This document shows positions 14,603 through 23,143 of a stretch of DNA of 64,000 nt, piece after piece (position 1 is the stretch's first letter; every line of letters starts with the position of its first letter). The stretch spans positions 2,108,001 through 2,172,000 of the forward strand of contig NZ_JBBOCJ010000001.1 in the NCBI RefSeq assembly GCF_038002345.1, given 5' to 3'. Origin of the DNA: Paenibacillus sp. FSL M7-0420 (GTDB lineage Bacteria > Bacillota > Bacilli > Paenibacillales > Paenibacillaceae). A program made the translations under genes and the position numbers. The notes under the pieces are model-generated. The model was not told the origin of the DNA and made no database searches. It saw nothing but the letters and a program-made list of their open reading frames with translations.

Positions 14603-14926
14603 ATGACTAAGAATGAACAAGCCAGATTATTCAAAGTAACCTTAAGCGACTGGAACGGTGCGGTGCGTGGACGGCCTACCCGGAGGATTGCAATATCTGC
14701 AAAGGCATCGCTGTAGGATCTTGCGGCAGTTACGAATACCCCCAAACATAAGCTGCTCCTCTTATTCGATTATGGCGATGAGTGGAGAATGATTGTTCAA
14801 TATCTGGGAGAGACAGAAGTGAAGCCGGGACAGAAGCTGCCTATGATTACGGAGATCGAGGGAGAGGCACCGGATCAATATGGAGATTTTGATGATGCTG
14901 AAGACGAAGAGGATGAAGAGGCATAA
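14603..14926 (+). pseudogene. Remnant of a pRiA4b ORF-3-like protein with a nonsense codon and a deletion
   Basis: ATG at 14603 is preceded by AAGGGGAGAG. The frame reads ARLFKVTLSD and RRIAISAKASL, then TAG at 14714-14716, then DLAAV in the same frame and KHKLLLLFDYGDEWRMIVQY to the TAA at 14924-14926. The motifs match the pRiA4b ORF-3 domain, where ASL is normally followed by Tyr-Asp-Leu, so the TAG probably replaced a Tyr codon. The segment between DLA and the FDYGDEW motif is much shorter than in the family, showing a deletion as well. The Asp/Glu-rich tail is usual. Confidence 0.65.
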
Positions 14927-15047
14927 CTGGATATAAGATCCAGATCGGACAGGTATTAAAATCACGGGTGCGGGAGCCGGAGGAATGATGGAGGAATTAA
15001 TCCACGTTATCCGGAACATTCCGAGCCTTTTTTTATTTACACACTAA

Positions 15048-15076
15048 TTTACAAACCAACGGTCGGTATGTATAAT
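15048..15076 (+). promoter_or_regulatory. TetR-gene promoter with an operator in its spacer
   Basis: TTTACA (15048-15053), 17 bases, TATAAT (15071-15076). Inside the spacer lies ACCAAC-G-GTCGGT (15055-15067), a near-perfect dyad of the type bound by many TetR proteins. Binding there would block RNA polymerase, so the downstream regulator probably represses itself and doxX. Confidence 0.7.
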
Positions 15077-15140
15077 CAATAGTAATCATATTCTAATTTA
15101 ATCTAATCTTAACTATGCCAGGCAGAAGAGGAGAATAGCG

Positions 15141-15734
15141 ATGAAGAACGCAGACCGGCGGGAGCAGACGATCCGGCAGCTGCTGGAGGCTACCAAGCAA
15201 CTGCTGCGGGATAAGAGCTGTCATGCCATCACTTTGAAGGACATTATGGAGCAATCGCAATTGTCGAAGGGGGCTATATTTCATTACGTGAAGAGTAAGG
15301 ATGAGATTTTTGCCTGGGTGCTGGAGGAGCGGCTTGACGCTGTGAATAATCGTTTTGAGGAGGAGGTGGCAGGCAGTCCGGATAAAGCTTTTGACGGGCC
15401 GATGCTGGCCATTGCCAGAAGTCTGGCTGGTCTTGAGGACAGCCATGAAGCGACCAACAAGGTGCTCCTATATCTGCTGGGCAAGGAGAATGAACCGGCG
15501 GTAGCGGAGGTACTTGAGCATTTTCATGAGCGGTCGGTGTCAGTCTCCAGACAGTGGATTATCACAGGGCAAAAGTACGGCGTGATCAAAGACAGCGTTA
15601 ATCCTGATGAGACGGCGGAGCTGTTCGTCCTGCTGTCGCTGGGTCTGCGGGTACGCACCTCCATGCGCGCCTCTTCCGAGTCCCTGTCAGCGAAAGAGGT
15701 AGCCGGCTTTATGGCGGGTATCCTGAAGAATTAA
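15141..15734 (+). CDS. TetR/AcrR-family transcriptional regulator
   Basis: A 197-residue regulator. The N-terminal helix-turn-helix reads ITLKDIMEQSQLSKGAIFHYVKSKDEIF at about residues 32-60, the standard TetR pattern; the rest is the helical ligand and dimer domain. GAGGAGAA lies before the ATG. The adjacent DoxX-family gene starts 20 bases later and is probably its target. The ligand is unknown. A putative operator lies between the -35 and -10 elements of its own promoter. Confidence 0.85.
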   Translation: MKNADRREQTIRQLLEATKQLLRDKSCHAITLKDIMEQSQLSKGAIFHYVKSKDEIFAWVLEERLDAVNNRFEEEVAGSPDKAFDGPMLAIARSLAGLEDSHEATNKVLLYLLGKENEPAVAEVLEHFHERSVSVSRQWIITGQKYGVIKDSVNPDETAELFVLLSLGLRVRTSMRASSESLSAKEVAGFMAGILKN

Positions 15735-15754
15735 TGGTGAAGGAGGAGTGTACA

Positions 15755-16207
15755 ATGGTTCCTTTTATCGCGCTTATCGCATCCTTTTTGCTGTTCCGGG
15801 GGATGGGTCTCCTGGGCTTGACATATTGGAATGACTGGCAAACCGCCCTTCAGTGGGCCGTAGCCATTATGCTGCTTCTGGGTGCTTCGGCTCACTGGGG
15901 ACGGCGGCGGGCTGATCTGGTCAGAATGGTACCGCCCCTTTTTCCAAGGAAGGAATGGATTGTTACGGTTACCGGAATGCTGGAGATCGCCGGGGCTATT
16001 GGATTATTGCTGCCAGCTGTTTCCTTGGCCGCTGCCGTGTGCCTGATTGTGCTGCTGATTGCCATGCTCCCCGCCAATATCTATGCAGCACGCACTCAGT
16101 TGACGATTGGCGGCAAGCCGGTCCCGAAATTACCGGTCCGCATAGGGATTCAGCTCGTTTTTATCACTGCAGTGCTGCTCGCATCCCCGTTACTCTACCT
16201 GCCTTAA
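15755..16207 (+). CDS. DoxX-family membrane protein
   Basis: A 150-residue protein with four predicted TM helices (about residues 2-20, 30-45, 65-95 and 125-145) and the DoxX-type segment VTGMLEIAGAIGLLLP. DoxX-like proteins are small membrane proteins linked to oxidative or thiol stress and quinone metabolism; the exact role here is unknown. The ATG at 15755 has AAGGAGGAG seven bases upstream. Cotranscribed with the TetR gene. Its 3' end overlaps the convergent LysR gene by 18 bases. Confidence 0.8.
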   Translation: MVPFIALIASFLLFRGMGLLGLTYWNDWQTALQWAVAIMLLLGASAHWGRRRADLVRMVPPLFPRKEWIVTVTGMLEIAGAIGLLLPAVSLAAAVCLIVLLIAMLPANIYAARTQLTIGGKPVPKLPVRIGIQLVFITAVLLASPLLYLP

Positions 16208-17086
16208 TCGTGGACAGGACTCCAGCTCCTCTTTTACAAATTGCATTAAAAGCTTCTTGGATGAGGAATGATACTCAACATTGCGTGATTGCAGCAGGCC
16301 AACGGGAATGGAGGCGTTCTTCAGCTCAATATGAAGTCTTACGACATTCGGAGGTAATGGCGTAGATTCGAGGACGGCTCCGATAGAAGGGATTTGCCGG
16401 ACGAAGCCCGCAATGGCGGAGATTTGACTTACTGTATGCAGAAAAGGAGTGTCGGTGTACCGGGAGAAATGCTTCGCTAATTGGGAATGATATAGACAGG
16501 TAGCTCCCCCGGCAATGATTGGATAACCAAGCAATTCCTCGAAAGTGATCTCATCTTTTGCGGCCAAAGGGTGGTTGTTCCCTGCGATAAAAGATATCCG
16601 CTCCTGATACAAGGGTTCGAAGTGATACGAAGATAGGTCAACAGGCTCTCCACAGATGGCAAAATCCAATTGATTCTGAAGCAGTGCATGCGAGAGCGAA
16701 GCGGTGTTACCGATCACAAAATGGCAGGATACATTAGGCTTATGCTCCATGAAGCGAAGAAGCGACTTTGGCAGTACATGCTCCGTCAACATTTCCAGCC
16801 CGCCGATACTAAGCGTACCGATCTCTTCTTTTTGCAGAGCCTTGGCCTGACCCGCAACATAGGTCCAATGCCGAATCAGACTATCGATCTCAGCGGCAAA
16901 TATCCGCCCCGAAGCTGTAAGCTCAGAGTCCCAGCCCCGTTTGAACAGCTTGATGCCCAGTTCCTTCTCCAGACGTTGAACCTGATTGGTGATTGTGGAC
17001 TGCGCGTAGTTCAGTTTGGCGGCGGCTTTAGAGAAGTTTCCTTCTTGCAGGATAGTTTGAAATGTAGTTAGTTCTTTTAGGTCCAT
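16190..17086 (-). CDS. LysR-family transcriptional regulator
   Basis: A 298-residue regulator. The N-terminal winged helix (residues 1-60) shows FSKAAAKLNYAQSTITNQVQRLEKELGIKLF, and the rest is a periplasmic-binding-like effector domain starting LSIGGLEMLTEHVLP. It is divergent from a tautomerase and a carboxymuconolactone-decarboxylase-like gene, which it probably controls. The 110-base intergenic region holds a perfect 9-bp-arm dyad centred at about 17123. The effector is unknown; the target enzymes hint at an aromatic or electrophilic compound. Confidence 0.9.
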   Translation of the reverse strand: MDLKELTTFQTILQEGNFSKAAAKLNYAQSTITNQVQRLEKELGIKLFKRGWDSELTASGRIFAAEIDSLIRHWTYVAGQAKALQKEEIGTLSIGGLEMLTEHVLPKSLLRFMEHKPNVSCHFVIGNTASLSHALLQNQLDFAICGEPVDLSSYHFEPLYQERISFIAGNNHPLAAKDEITFEELLGYPIIAGGATCLYHSQLAKHFSRYTDTPFLHTVSQISAIAGFVRQIPSIGAVLESTPLPPNVVRLHIELKNASIPVGLLQSRNVEYHSSSKKLLMQFVKEELESCPRLRQVE

Positions 17087-17109
17087 TAGCAGATATCTCC
17101 ATCGGATAA

Positions 17110-17137
17110 ATTGAATTATTATATCATTTAATTCAAT
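17110..17137. promoter_or_regulatory. Candidate LysR operator
   Basis: ATTGAATTA (17110-17118) and TAATTCAAT (17129-17137) form a perfect inverted repeat with a 10-base spacer, midway between the LysR gene and its divergent targets. It includes the T-N11-A core expected of LysR sites. Confidence 0.7.
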
Positions 17138-17196
17138 TATACAGAATAAGAGGCGGAGAGTACAATGAAGTTACACCAGTAAAGGAGTGAAGTGAC

Positions 17197-17583
17197 ATGC
17201 CTTTTGTCAGAGTCAGTTACTTGGAGAACAAATATGATGACCAACAGCTGCCCATCATTAGCCGTGAAATTATGAGTGCTCTCGTGGAGCATTTTAACGT
17301 GCCGCCAGATGATTTCTTTCAGGTATTTCATGCCCATAAAGCAAGCGGATTTTATTACAGCCCGAATTACTTAAACATAGAGCGGAGTGATGGGTTGCTC
17401 TTTATTCAAATTACGCTGAAATCCGGGAGAAGCAAGGAGCAGAAAAAGGGCTTTTACAGCAAACTGGCCGAAATGTTGTCGAGCACCCTGGGCATCAGGA
17501 AAGAAGACGTCTTCGTCGTACTGGTCGATACAGAATTCGAGGATTGGACGTTTGGCAATGGCATCGCTCAGATGATTGAATGA
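17197..17583 (+). CDS. Tautomerase-family protein
   Basis: A 128-residue member of the 4-oxalocrotonate tautomerase superfamily, of the longer type rather than the 62-residue one. The catalytic N-terminal proline is present (MPFVRVSY, Pro2), and the second half has LSSTLGIRKEDVFVVLVD, like other tautomerase-fold proteins. AGGAG precedes the ATG. It lies 30 bases before a carboxymuconolactone-decarboxylase-like gene and divergent from a LysR regulator, so a role in converting an aromatic-derived or reactive carbonyl compound is likely but unproven. Confidence 0.85.
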   Translation: MPFVRVSYLENKYDDQQLPIISREIMSALVEHFNVPPDDFFQVFHAHKASGFYYSPNYLNIERSDGLLFIQITLKSGRSKEQKKGFYSKLAEMLSSTLGIRKEDVFVVLVDTEFEDWTFGNGIAQMIE

Positions 17584-17613
17584 ATGATACTTGAAGGAAA
17601 TGGAGGTTTTGGA

Positions 17614-17940
17614 ATGAAGCATCGGAAAATTGCATCGAATGCCCATGAGGCCTTCGGAGATATTGCTCCTTCGTTCGCGCGTTATTCGGAGGAGGTGCTC
17701 TTCGGGGAGGTATGGAGAAGGGAACAGTTATCGCTTCGGGAACGCAGTCTCCTGACGATATCGGCCCTGGTTGCCGGCGGGCTTACCGAACAGTTACCCT
17801 TTCATATCCGTCTGGCCCTGGACAACGGTCTATCCGAGGAAGAATTGATCGAGGCCATGACTCATCTCGCCTTTTATGCAGGCTGGCCGCGTGCCGCATC
17901 GGCGATACTGGTTGCCAAGGGGATTTTCGAGGAGATATAA
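17614..17940 (+). CDS. Carboxymuconolactone decarboxylase-like protein
   Basis: A 108-residue helical protein of the CMD/AhpD-like family. The family segment RERSLLTISALVAGGLTEQLPFHIRLALDNGLSEEELIEAMTHLAFYAGWP is recognisable (about residues 39-90). It lacks the CxxC of AhpD, so a peroxidase role is unlikely. The ATG at 17614 has GGAGG upstream; the frame extends ten codons further back, overlapping the intergenic gap. It is probably cotranscribed with the tautomerase and ends at a terminator. Confidence 0.85.
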   Translation: MKHRKIASNAHEAFGDIAPSFARYSEEVLFGEVWRREQLSLRERSLLTISALVAGGLTEQLPFHIRLALDNGLSEEELIEAMTHLAFYAGWPRAASAILVAKGIFEEI

Positions 17941-17948
17941 CCACAATT

Positions 17949-17983
17949 GCGCATGTGAGCGAAAGCTCCGTGCGCTTTTTTTT
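17949..17983 (+). terminator. Terminator after the CMD-like gene
   Basis: GCGCA and TGCGC arms enclose GAGC/GCTC around GAAA, followed by a run of T's. Confidence 0.8.
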
Positions 17984-18217
17984 GGTTTAGACAATTTTTT
18001 TGATAAGTGGTTAGAAAATCGCTGTTTTTTCATTTTTTTTAGAGCTATACCCCGATTAGGTCCTGGTGAATCGGTTTTTGTCGAGAATTGTTAAGAGTTT
18101 GTTTAGAGCTGTCTGCTAGAATGAAGCCCAGATATGAATTTTCTAAGGGGGCAGGTGCTACACTCCAGCAGAATTTGCAATATAGCACAGGATGAATGAA
18201 CAAGGGGGAGCGATACA

Positions 18218-21200
18218 TTGTTTAAGGGTAAGGGATTGAAAAAATATTTCTCGTTGTTACTCGTGATCAGCTTAGTTTGGACCGGAGCCTTTCCGGTATA
18301 TGCGGGTTCGACAGACAATGGTGCGGCAAGCTGGTTGTCTCTCGATACGGCGCCAGGCGGAATTACATTAAATGCAGTAGCAATAGGCACCGGTACAGTA
18401 ATGGTGGGCAATGGAGGAGAAATTGGTGCATTAAGCAGCTCCATGACCTGGACAGACCGCGAATCAGGTGTGACCGAGAATTTGAACGATATTATCCATA
18501 CGGGTACAGATGGCGAATATGTTGCAGTCGGTGACAATGGGATAGTCCTAACGTCAACAGATGGCGTGTCCTGGACACCATCCGATGGTTCCTTCGGTAT
18601 GAACTGGAATGGAGTCAGTTACGGCGATGAAAAATTAGTTCTAGTCGGCGATTCAGGATTTATCATGATAAAAAATGACAACGGCACTGACTGGGAAATA
18701 GTATACTCAGACCCTGCTACGAATCTGAACGCTGTGGCTTACGGCAACGGTACGTTTGTAGCAGTGGGCGATAACGGTACGGTGGTAATTTCCAAGGATG
18801 GACTTGAGTGGACCCCGGTAACACGTAAAACAACCGAAAATTTAAAGGGCATCAGCTTCGGCGGTGGCATGTTCATGGCTGTCGGGGCGTCGGGAACCAT
18901 TATTATCTCTCCGGAAAGTAAAAAAGGCGTTGAGCAGACCCTGGATTCTAAAGTGAATCTGAACGGAGTGGCTTCCGGGAACGGGGTATTTATGGCCGCA
19001 GGAGACGGCGGTAAGGTTTTCTCTACTAGTGATATGGGGCAGAATTGGAAGCCTGAAAATACAGGTGTGACTACAACCCTTAATGGAATCGCATTTAATC
19101 AGAACCATAACCGCTTTATCGCTGTGGGTGTAACTGGTGGGATCATTGAGTCCAATGCCGTTCCAAACATTCCGCGGGTGCTCAGTCTGACTCCGGGAAA
19201 TGATGAGACCGATGTAGCAGTAGATGCAAACCTGGAGCTGATGTTTAATCAGCCGGTGACGGCAGCCACTGGAGACGACTTTAATATTAAAATATTCAAG
19301 GCTGCGGATCTGTCCGCTCCGGTTGAAATCATCCCGGCGGATGACACCAGCAGAGTAACGGTAAATCCAGCTACCAATACGGTCACGGTTAATCCGGGTA
19401 AGAATTTCGATCAAGGTACGAAATATGCTGTAACAATTGACGCGGATGCTTTCACTAACGGTGGAAGCGGCAATGCAGCTATCGCAGCGGGTGATTGGAG
19501 CTTCACGACACTAGCTGGACCAGGAGATGAGACCGCTCCAACCGTTATGGATTATTCTCCTGTGCCAGGGGCGACAGGAGTTGATATTGAATCGAATCTG
19601 ACGCTTACATTCGATGAACCTGTAACGAAGGATAGCGGCAGCATTCTGATTTACAAAAGTACGGATGAAGTTAATCCGGTAGAAGTCATTCAGCTTGATG
19701 ATGTTACGGTTCTTGATAAGGTGGTAACGATTGATCCTTATGCAAAACTGGAATATGGTACAACCTACTATGTAATCATTAGTGACGGAGCTTTCAAAGA
19801 TCTGGCAGAAAACTCTAACTCTTATACAGGTATCTCGGATAAGGACACTTGGAGATTCACAACCGCCGAAGCGCCTGATACAACACCGCCGGTGGCAAGC
19901 GGGTTTACTCCTGAGAATGGAGCAAAGAATGTAGAGATTGGCACCAATCTGAGCTTTATTTTCAACGAGGATGTACAGAGATCGGAAGGCAGTATTAAAA
20001 TTTACAACAGCACGAACAGCAGTGCTCCACCGGTCACGATTCCTGCCGATTCTATGCAAGTCATTATTGACGCCAACGTAGTAACGATCAATCTGGAGGC
20101 TGACCTTGATTACAGTACAACCTACTATGTACAGATTGAGAACAATGCATTTGCGGATATGGCGGGCAACAGCTATGCGGGTATCACTAACGATACAACC
20201 TGGCGGTTTACTACTACCAGCGAACCCGATAAGACGGCACCCATCGTAAGCACATACTCGCCTGAGAATGGGGCAACAGAGGTAGCTATCGGAGCTAACC
20301 TGGAGCTTGCTTTCAGCGAGAATGTAGTGGCAGGGGAAGGCAGCATTAAGATCTACAGCCCTGACTCCGACAAAGCGGTAGCTACTATTGCTGCCAGTGA
20401 TGCAATCATTCTGAACAATAAAGCAACAATCCATCTGGCTCAACATCTGGAGTATGGTACAAGCTACTATGTGTTGATTACTGAAGATGCGTTTGCAGAT
20501 TTATCTGGAAATTTCTTTGCGGGAATCTTGGACAGCACAACCTGGCAGTTCACCACCCCGGCTGCGCCGGATACAACTGCACCTGTGTTAAACGCTTACT
20601 CACCTGCGAATGGTGCAACGGGTGTAACTATTGGAGCTAATCTGGAGCTTACCTTCAGCGAGAATGTAAAAGCAGGGGAAGGCAATATCGTAATCTACAA
20701 TAGTGCGAATCATGCACCGGCAGCGACGATTCCTGCGGCTTCCGGAAATGTAAGCATCCAGAGCAATGTAGTGACGATTAATCCTACGGATGATCTGAAG
20801 TACGGTGCGAGCTACTATGTACAGATTGGAGCCGGGGCATTTACTGATCTCGCAGGCAACAGCTATGCCGGCAATGCGGAGAGCACAATCTGGCAATTCA
20901 CAACCACAGATGCACCGGATCGGATCTCGCCTACGGTGATTACGTATTCGCCGGAGCCGTGGGCCACCGAAGTGGCAGTGAAAGCGAATCTGGTCCTGAC
21001 CTTCAGCGAAAATGTACGGGCGGCAGCGGGTACCATTGAGATTTTCCGCAGCACCGATGACATTCATCCGGTCGTGACGATTCCTGCCCTTTCGGACATG
21101 ATAACGATCCTGAACAATGTCGTAACCATCAATCCGGCGGATAACCTGGAGCATGGGACGAGTTACTTTGTACGTATTTCCGAAGGAGCATTTACAGATC

Positions 21201-22975
21201 TCGCAGGCAACAGCTATACCGGCATTGCAGGCATTAACGCCTGGCGGTTTGTGACCACCAGTGCGCCAGATACAGCAGCCCCGGTAGTAACATCTTACAG
21301 TCCGGCAGGTAATGCAACACATGTACCTGTATCTACTGCACTCATATTGACCTTTAACGAGAATGTGTTAGCTGGAAATGCCAATATTGAGCTTGTTAAT
21401 GCAGAGAATGGTGAGGTCGTTAAGTCGATTAAAGCGGACGATAAGACGCTAGTTTCGATTGCGAACTCAACCGTCAGCATCAACACGAACGGCCTGCTTA
21501 AGCAGGGCGGCAGCTATTATGTGTTGATTCAGGCAGGTGCTTTTACAGATGAATCAGGTAACAGCTATGCAGGACTTGCGGATAGTAAGGTCTGGAGCTT
21601 CTCGGCAGTTCCTGTTCCGGTCACGCCAACTGATCCTCCTACACCGGCACCGGGCGGCGGCTCAGGATCAGGGGGAGGAGCACCGGCTCCGGTTCCAACA
21701 CCCAGTCCTCAGACAGAAAGTATTAACGCAAACGTTGAAAACGGGGCTGCTCAAGGCTCCATGGTATCCTCCGTTGTCATTACCCGCACCAAGGATGCGA
21801 ACGGTGTGAAGAGTGATACCCTTACGTTCACATTGGAACAAGCCATCCGCGCGGTTAATGAGCTTAAGGCTGCCGGGTCGAATATTGCCAGAATCATCGT
21901 ACCGGATCAGAAGGATGAGGTCGCCGGAACCAGATTGACCATTCCGGCAGCTTCCAGCAAGCAATTTGCTGATAATCAGATCACGCTGGATCTATTCACA
22001 GTGAATGCTGAGGTGAAGGTGCCAGGCAGCTCGATGGCTGGAGTTGGTACAGATATTTATTTCAACCTCGTTCCACTGAAGACATCGCAGCAGAGCGCAG
22101 AGGTAGAAGCGCTTGCCAAAGCACAGGTGCAGAGTGTATCCCGCGGTGCTACAGTTACGCTGGTAAGCCGTCCGGTAACGATTGAGACCAATCTGCAGAG
22201 CCGTCCGGTTACCCTGGTATTGCCGCTTAGCAACAGTTCGTTAACAGCGGAGCAACTGAAGGCACTGGCGGTCTTTATCCAGCACAGCGACGGCACCAAA
22301 GAATTGGTCAAGGGTGAGATCGTACCTTTCGGCCAGACCGGAAAGTCAGGTATTCAATTCAGTATCAGCAAATTCAGTACATTTACAGTTGTTCTTGCGC
22401 AAGATCCAGCGGCACAACTGAAGGCGTATATGACGGGGTATACCGATGGCACCTTCAAGCCGGGGAATAGCATCACCCGGGCAGAAGCGGCCAGCATCAT
22501 TGCCCGCACCTTCAGCCAGTCCGCAGTCACTGCTGGTGTTGCGTATTCCGATGTTCCTGCCGGACACTGGGCTGCAGATGCAATCGGTCAAGTGACGCGA
22601 AGCGGCATCATGAAAGGTTATGGGGGCGGCAGCTTCAAGCCTAACCAGACGATTACAAGAGCTGAAATGGCGACGATCTTGTCCCGCTTGATTACAAGCG
22701 CTCAAACCCAAGCGGCCGGCTTCAGTGATATTGCCGGACACTGGGCTCAGGCAGCTGTTGAGCAGATGTCCCAGGCAGGCATCATCACCGGCTACGAAGA
22801 CGGCACGTTCCGCCCAGACCAGACGTTAACGCGTGCGGAAGCCGTAACCATCGTTAACCGTGCCCTTGGGATCGCTCCGCTGACCAGCGCAGTCCAGAAA
22901 TGGACAGATGTTCCGGCTGGCTACTGGGCATTCGGCAGCATTCAGGCAGCTTCTGTAGATCATTCTGCAGAATAA
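18218..22975 (+). CDS. SLH-domain surface protein with N-terminal propeller-like region and seven Ig-like repeats
   Basis: A 1585-residue secreted protein held on the cell wall through SLH domains. Parts: signal peptide (1-30); a repetitive region (about 40-312) with motifs like GNGTFVAVGDNGTVVIS every 40-45 residues, resembling a Ycf48/BNR-type beta-propeller; seven Big_5/SbsA-type Ig-like domains of about 115 residues (about 317-1130), each opening with a SPxNGATxV-like turn and ending in TTWRFTT; a Pro/Gly/Ser linker (about 1133-1165); a domain ending in IQFSISKFSTFTVVL; and three SLH domains (about 1400-1585) with ITRAEAAS, ITRAEMAT and LTRAEAVT. The TTG start has GGGGGAG seven bases upstream. 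An extended -10 (TGCTAGAAT, 18114-18122) lies about 100 bases before. Likely a structural or adhesive surface protein. Confidence 0.9.
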   Translation: MFKGKGLKKYFSLLLVISLVWTGAFPVYAGSTDNGAASWLSLDTAPGGITLNAVAIGTGTVMVGNGGEIGALSSSMTWTDRESGVTENLNDIIHTGTDGEYVAVGDNGIVLTSTDGVSWTPSDGSFGMNWNGVSYGDEKLVLVGDSGFIMIKNDNGTDWEIVYSDPATNLNAVAYGNGTFVAVGDNGTVVISKDGLEWTPVTRKTTENLKGISFGGGMFMAVGASGTIIISPESKKGVEQTLDSKVNLNGVASGNGVFMAAGDGGKVFSTSDMGQNWKPENTGVTTTLNGIAFNQNHNRFIAVGVTGGIIESNAVPNIPRVLSLTPGNDETDVAVDANLELMFNQPVTAATGDDFNIKIFKAADLSAPVEIIPADDTSRVTVNPATNTVTVNPGKNFDQGTKYAVTIDADAFTNGGSGNAAIAAGDWSFTTLAGPGDETAPTVMDYSPVPGATGVDIESNLTLTFDEPVTKDSGSILIYKSTDEVNPVEVIQLDDVTVLDKVVTIDPYAKLEYGTTYYVIISDGAFKDLAENSNSYTGISDKDTWRFTTAEAPDTTPPVASGFTPENGAKNVEIGTNLSFIFNEDVQRSEGSIKIYNSTNSSAPPVTIPADSMQVIIDANVVTINLEADLDYSTTYYVQIENNAFADMAGNSYAGITNDTTWRFTTTSEPDKTAPIVSTYSPENGATEVAIGANLELAFSENVVAGEGSIKIYSPDSDKAVATIAASDAIILNNKATIHLAQHLEYGTSYYVLITEDAFADLSGNFFAGILDSTTWQFTTPAAPDTTAPVLNAYSPANGATGVTIGANLELTFSENVKAGEGNIVIYNSANHAPAATIPAASGNVSIQSNVVTINPTDDLKYGASYYVQIGAGAFTDLAGNSYAGNAESTIWQFTTTDAPDRISPTVITYSPEPWATEVAVKANLVLTFSENVRAAAGTIEIFRSTDDIHPVVTIPALSDMITILNNVVTINPADNLEHGTSYFVRISEGAFTDLAGNSYTGIAGINAWRFVTTSAPDTAAPVVTSYSPAGNATHVPVSTALILTFNENVLAGNANIELVNAENGEVVKSIKADDKTLVSIANSTVSINTNGLLKQGGSYYVLIQAGAFTDESGNSYAGLADSKVWSFSAVPVPVTPTDPPTPAPGGGSGSGGGAPAPVPTPSPQTESINANVENGAAQGSMVSSVVITRTKDANGVKSDTLTFTLEQAIRAVNELKAAGSNIARIIVPDQKDEVAGTRLTIPAASSKQFADNQITLDLFTVNAEVKVPGSSMAGVGTDIYFNLVPLKTSQQSAEVEALAKAQVQSVSRGATVTLVSRPVTIETNLQSRPVTLVLPLSNSSLTAEQLKALAVFIQHSDGTKELVKGEIVPFGQTGKSGIQFSISKFSTFTVVLAQDPAAQLKAYMTGYTDGTFKPGNSITRAEAASIIARTFSQSAVTAGVAYSDVPAGHWAADAIGQVTRSGIMKGYGGGSFKPNQTITRAEMATILSRLITSAQTQAAGFSDIAGHWAQAAVEQMSQAGIITGYEDGTFRPDQTLTRAEAVTIVNRALGIAPLTSAVQKWTDVPAGYWAFGSIQAASVDHSAE

Positions 22976-22989
22976 AATAATTACAGCAA

Positions 22990-23031
22990 AACAGCCCTTC
23001 CATCCGTCTTTGACGGGGAAGGGCTGTTTTG
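22990..23031 (+). terminator. Terminator of the SLH protein gene
   Basis: AACAGCCCTTCC pairs with GGAAGGGCTGTT around ATCCGTCTTTGACGG, which itself pairs. TTTT follows. Confidence 0.88.
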
Positions 23032-23059
23032 CGTGCGGCTGAGGCTATAGGCTGCCACG

Positions 23060-23107
23060 AGAGCAAGTGGGTCCAATGTAATCGAAAAACCGACCACATT
23101 GGGCCAG
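23060..23107. repeat. 51-bp palindromic repeat, left part of an interrupted array
   Basis: One unit with its palindrome at 23077-23098 (arms TGTAATCGA and CCGACCACA around AAAA). It belongs to a second subfamily of the element found ten-fold at 815-1350. The unit runs into the IS element after CAG at 23105-23107, which is repeated at 24406-24408. Confidence 0.9.
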
Positions 23108-23143
23108 TGGTCATACCCCTGTCAAGTAGACAGATGAAAAAAG

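Noticed and set aside
19511..20446. Minus-strand frame of 311 codons inside the SLH-protein gene, and another at 20600-21322
   Set aside because: Cys- and Arg-rich antisense products of repetitive Ig domains; shadows of the repeats.
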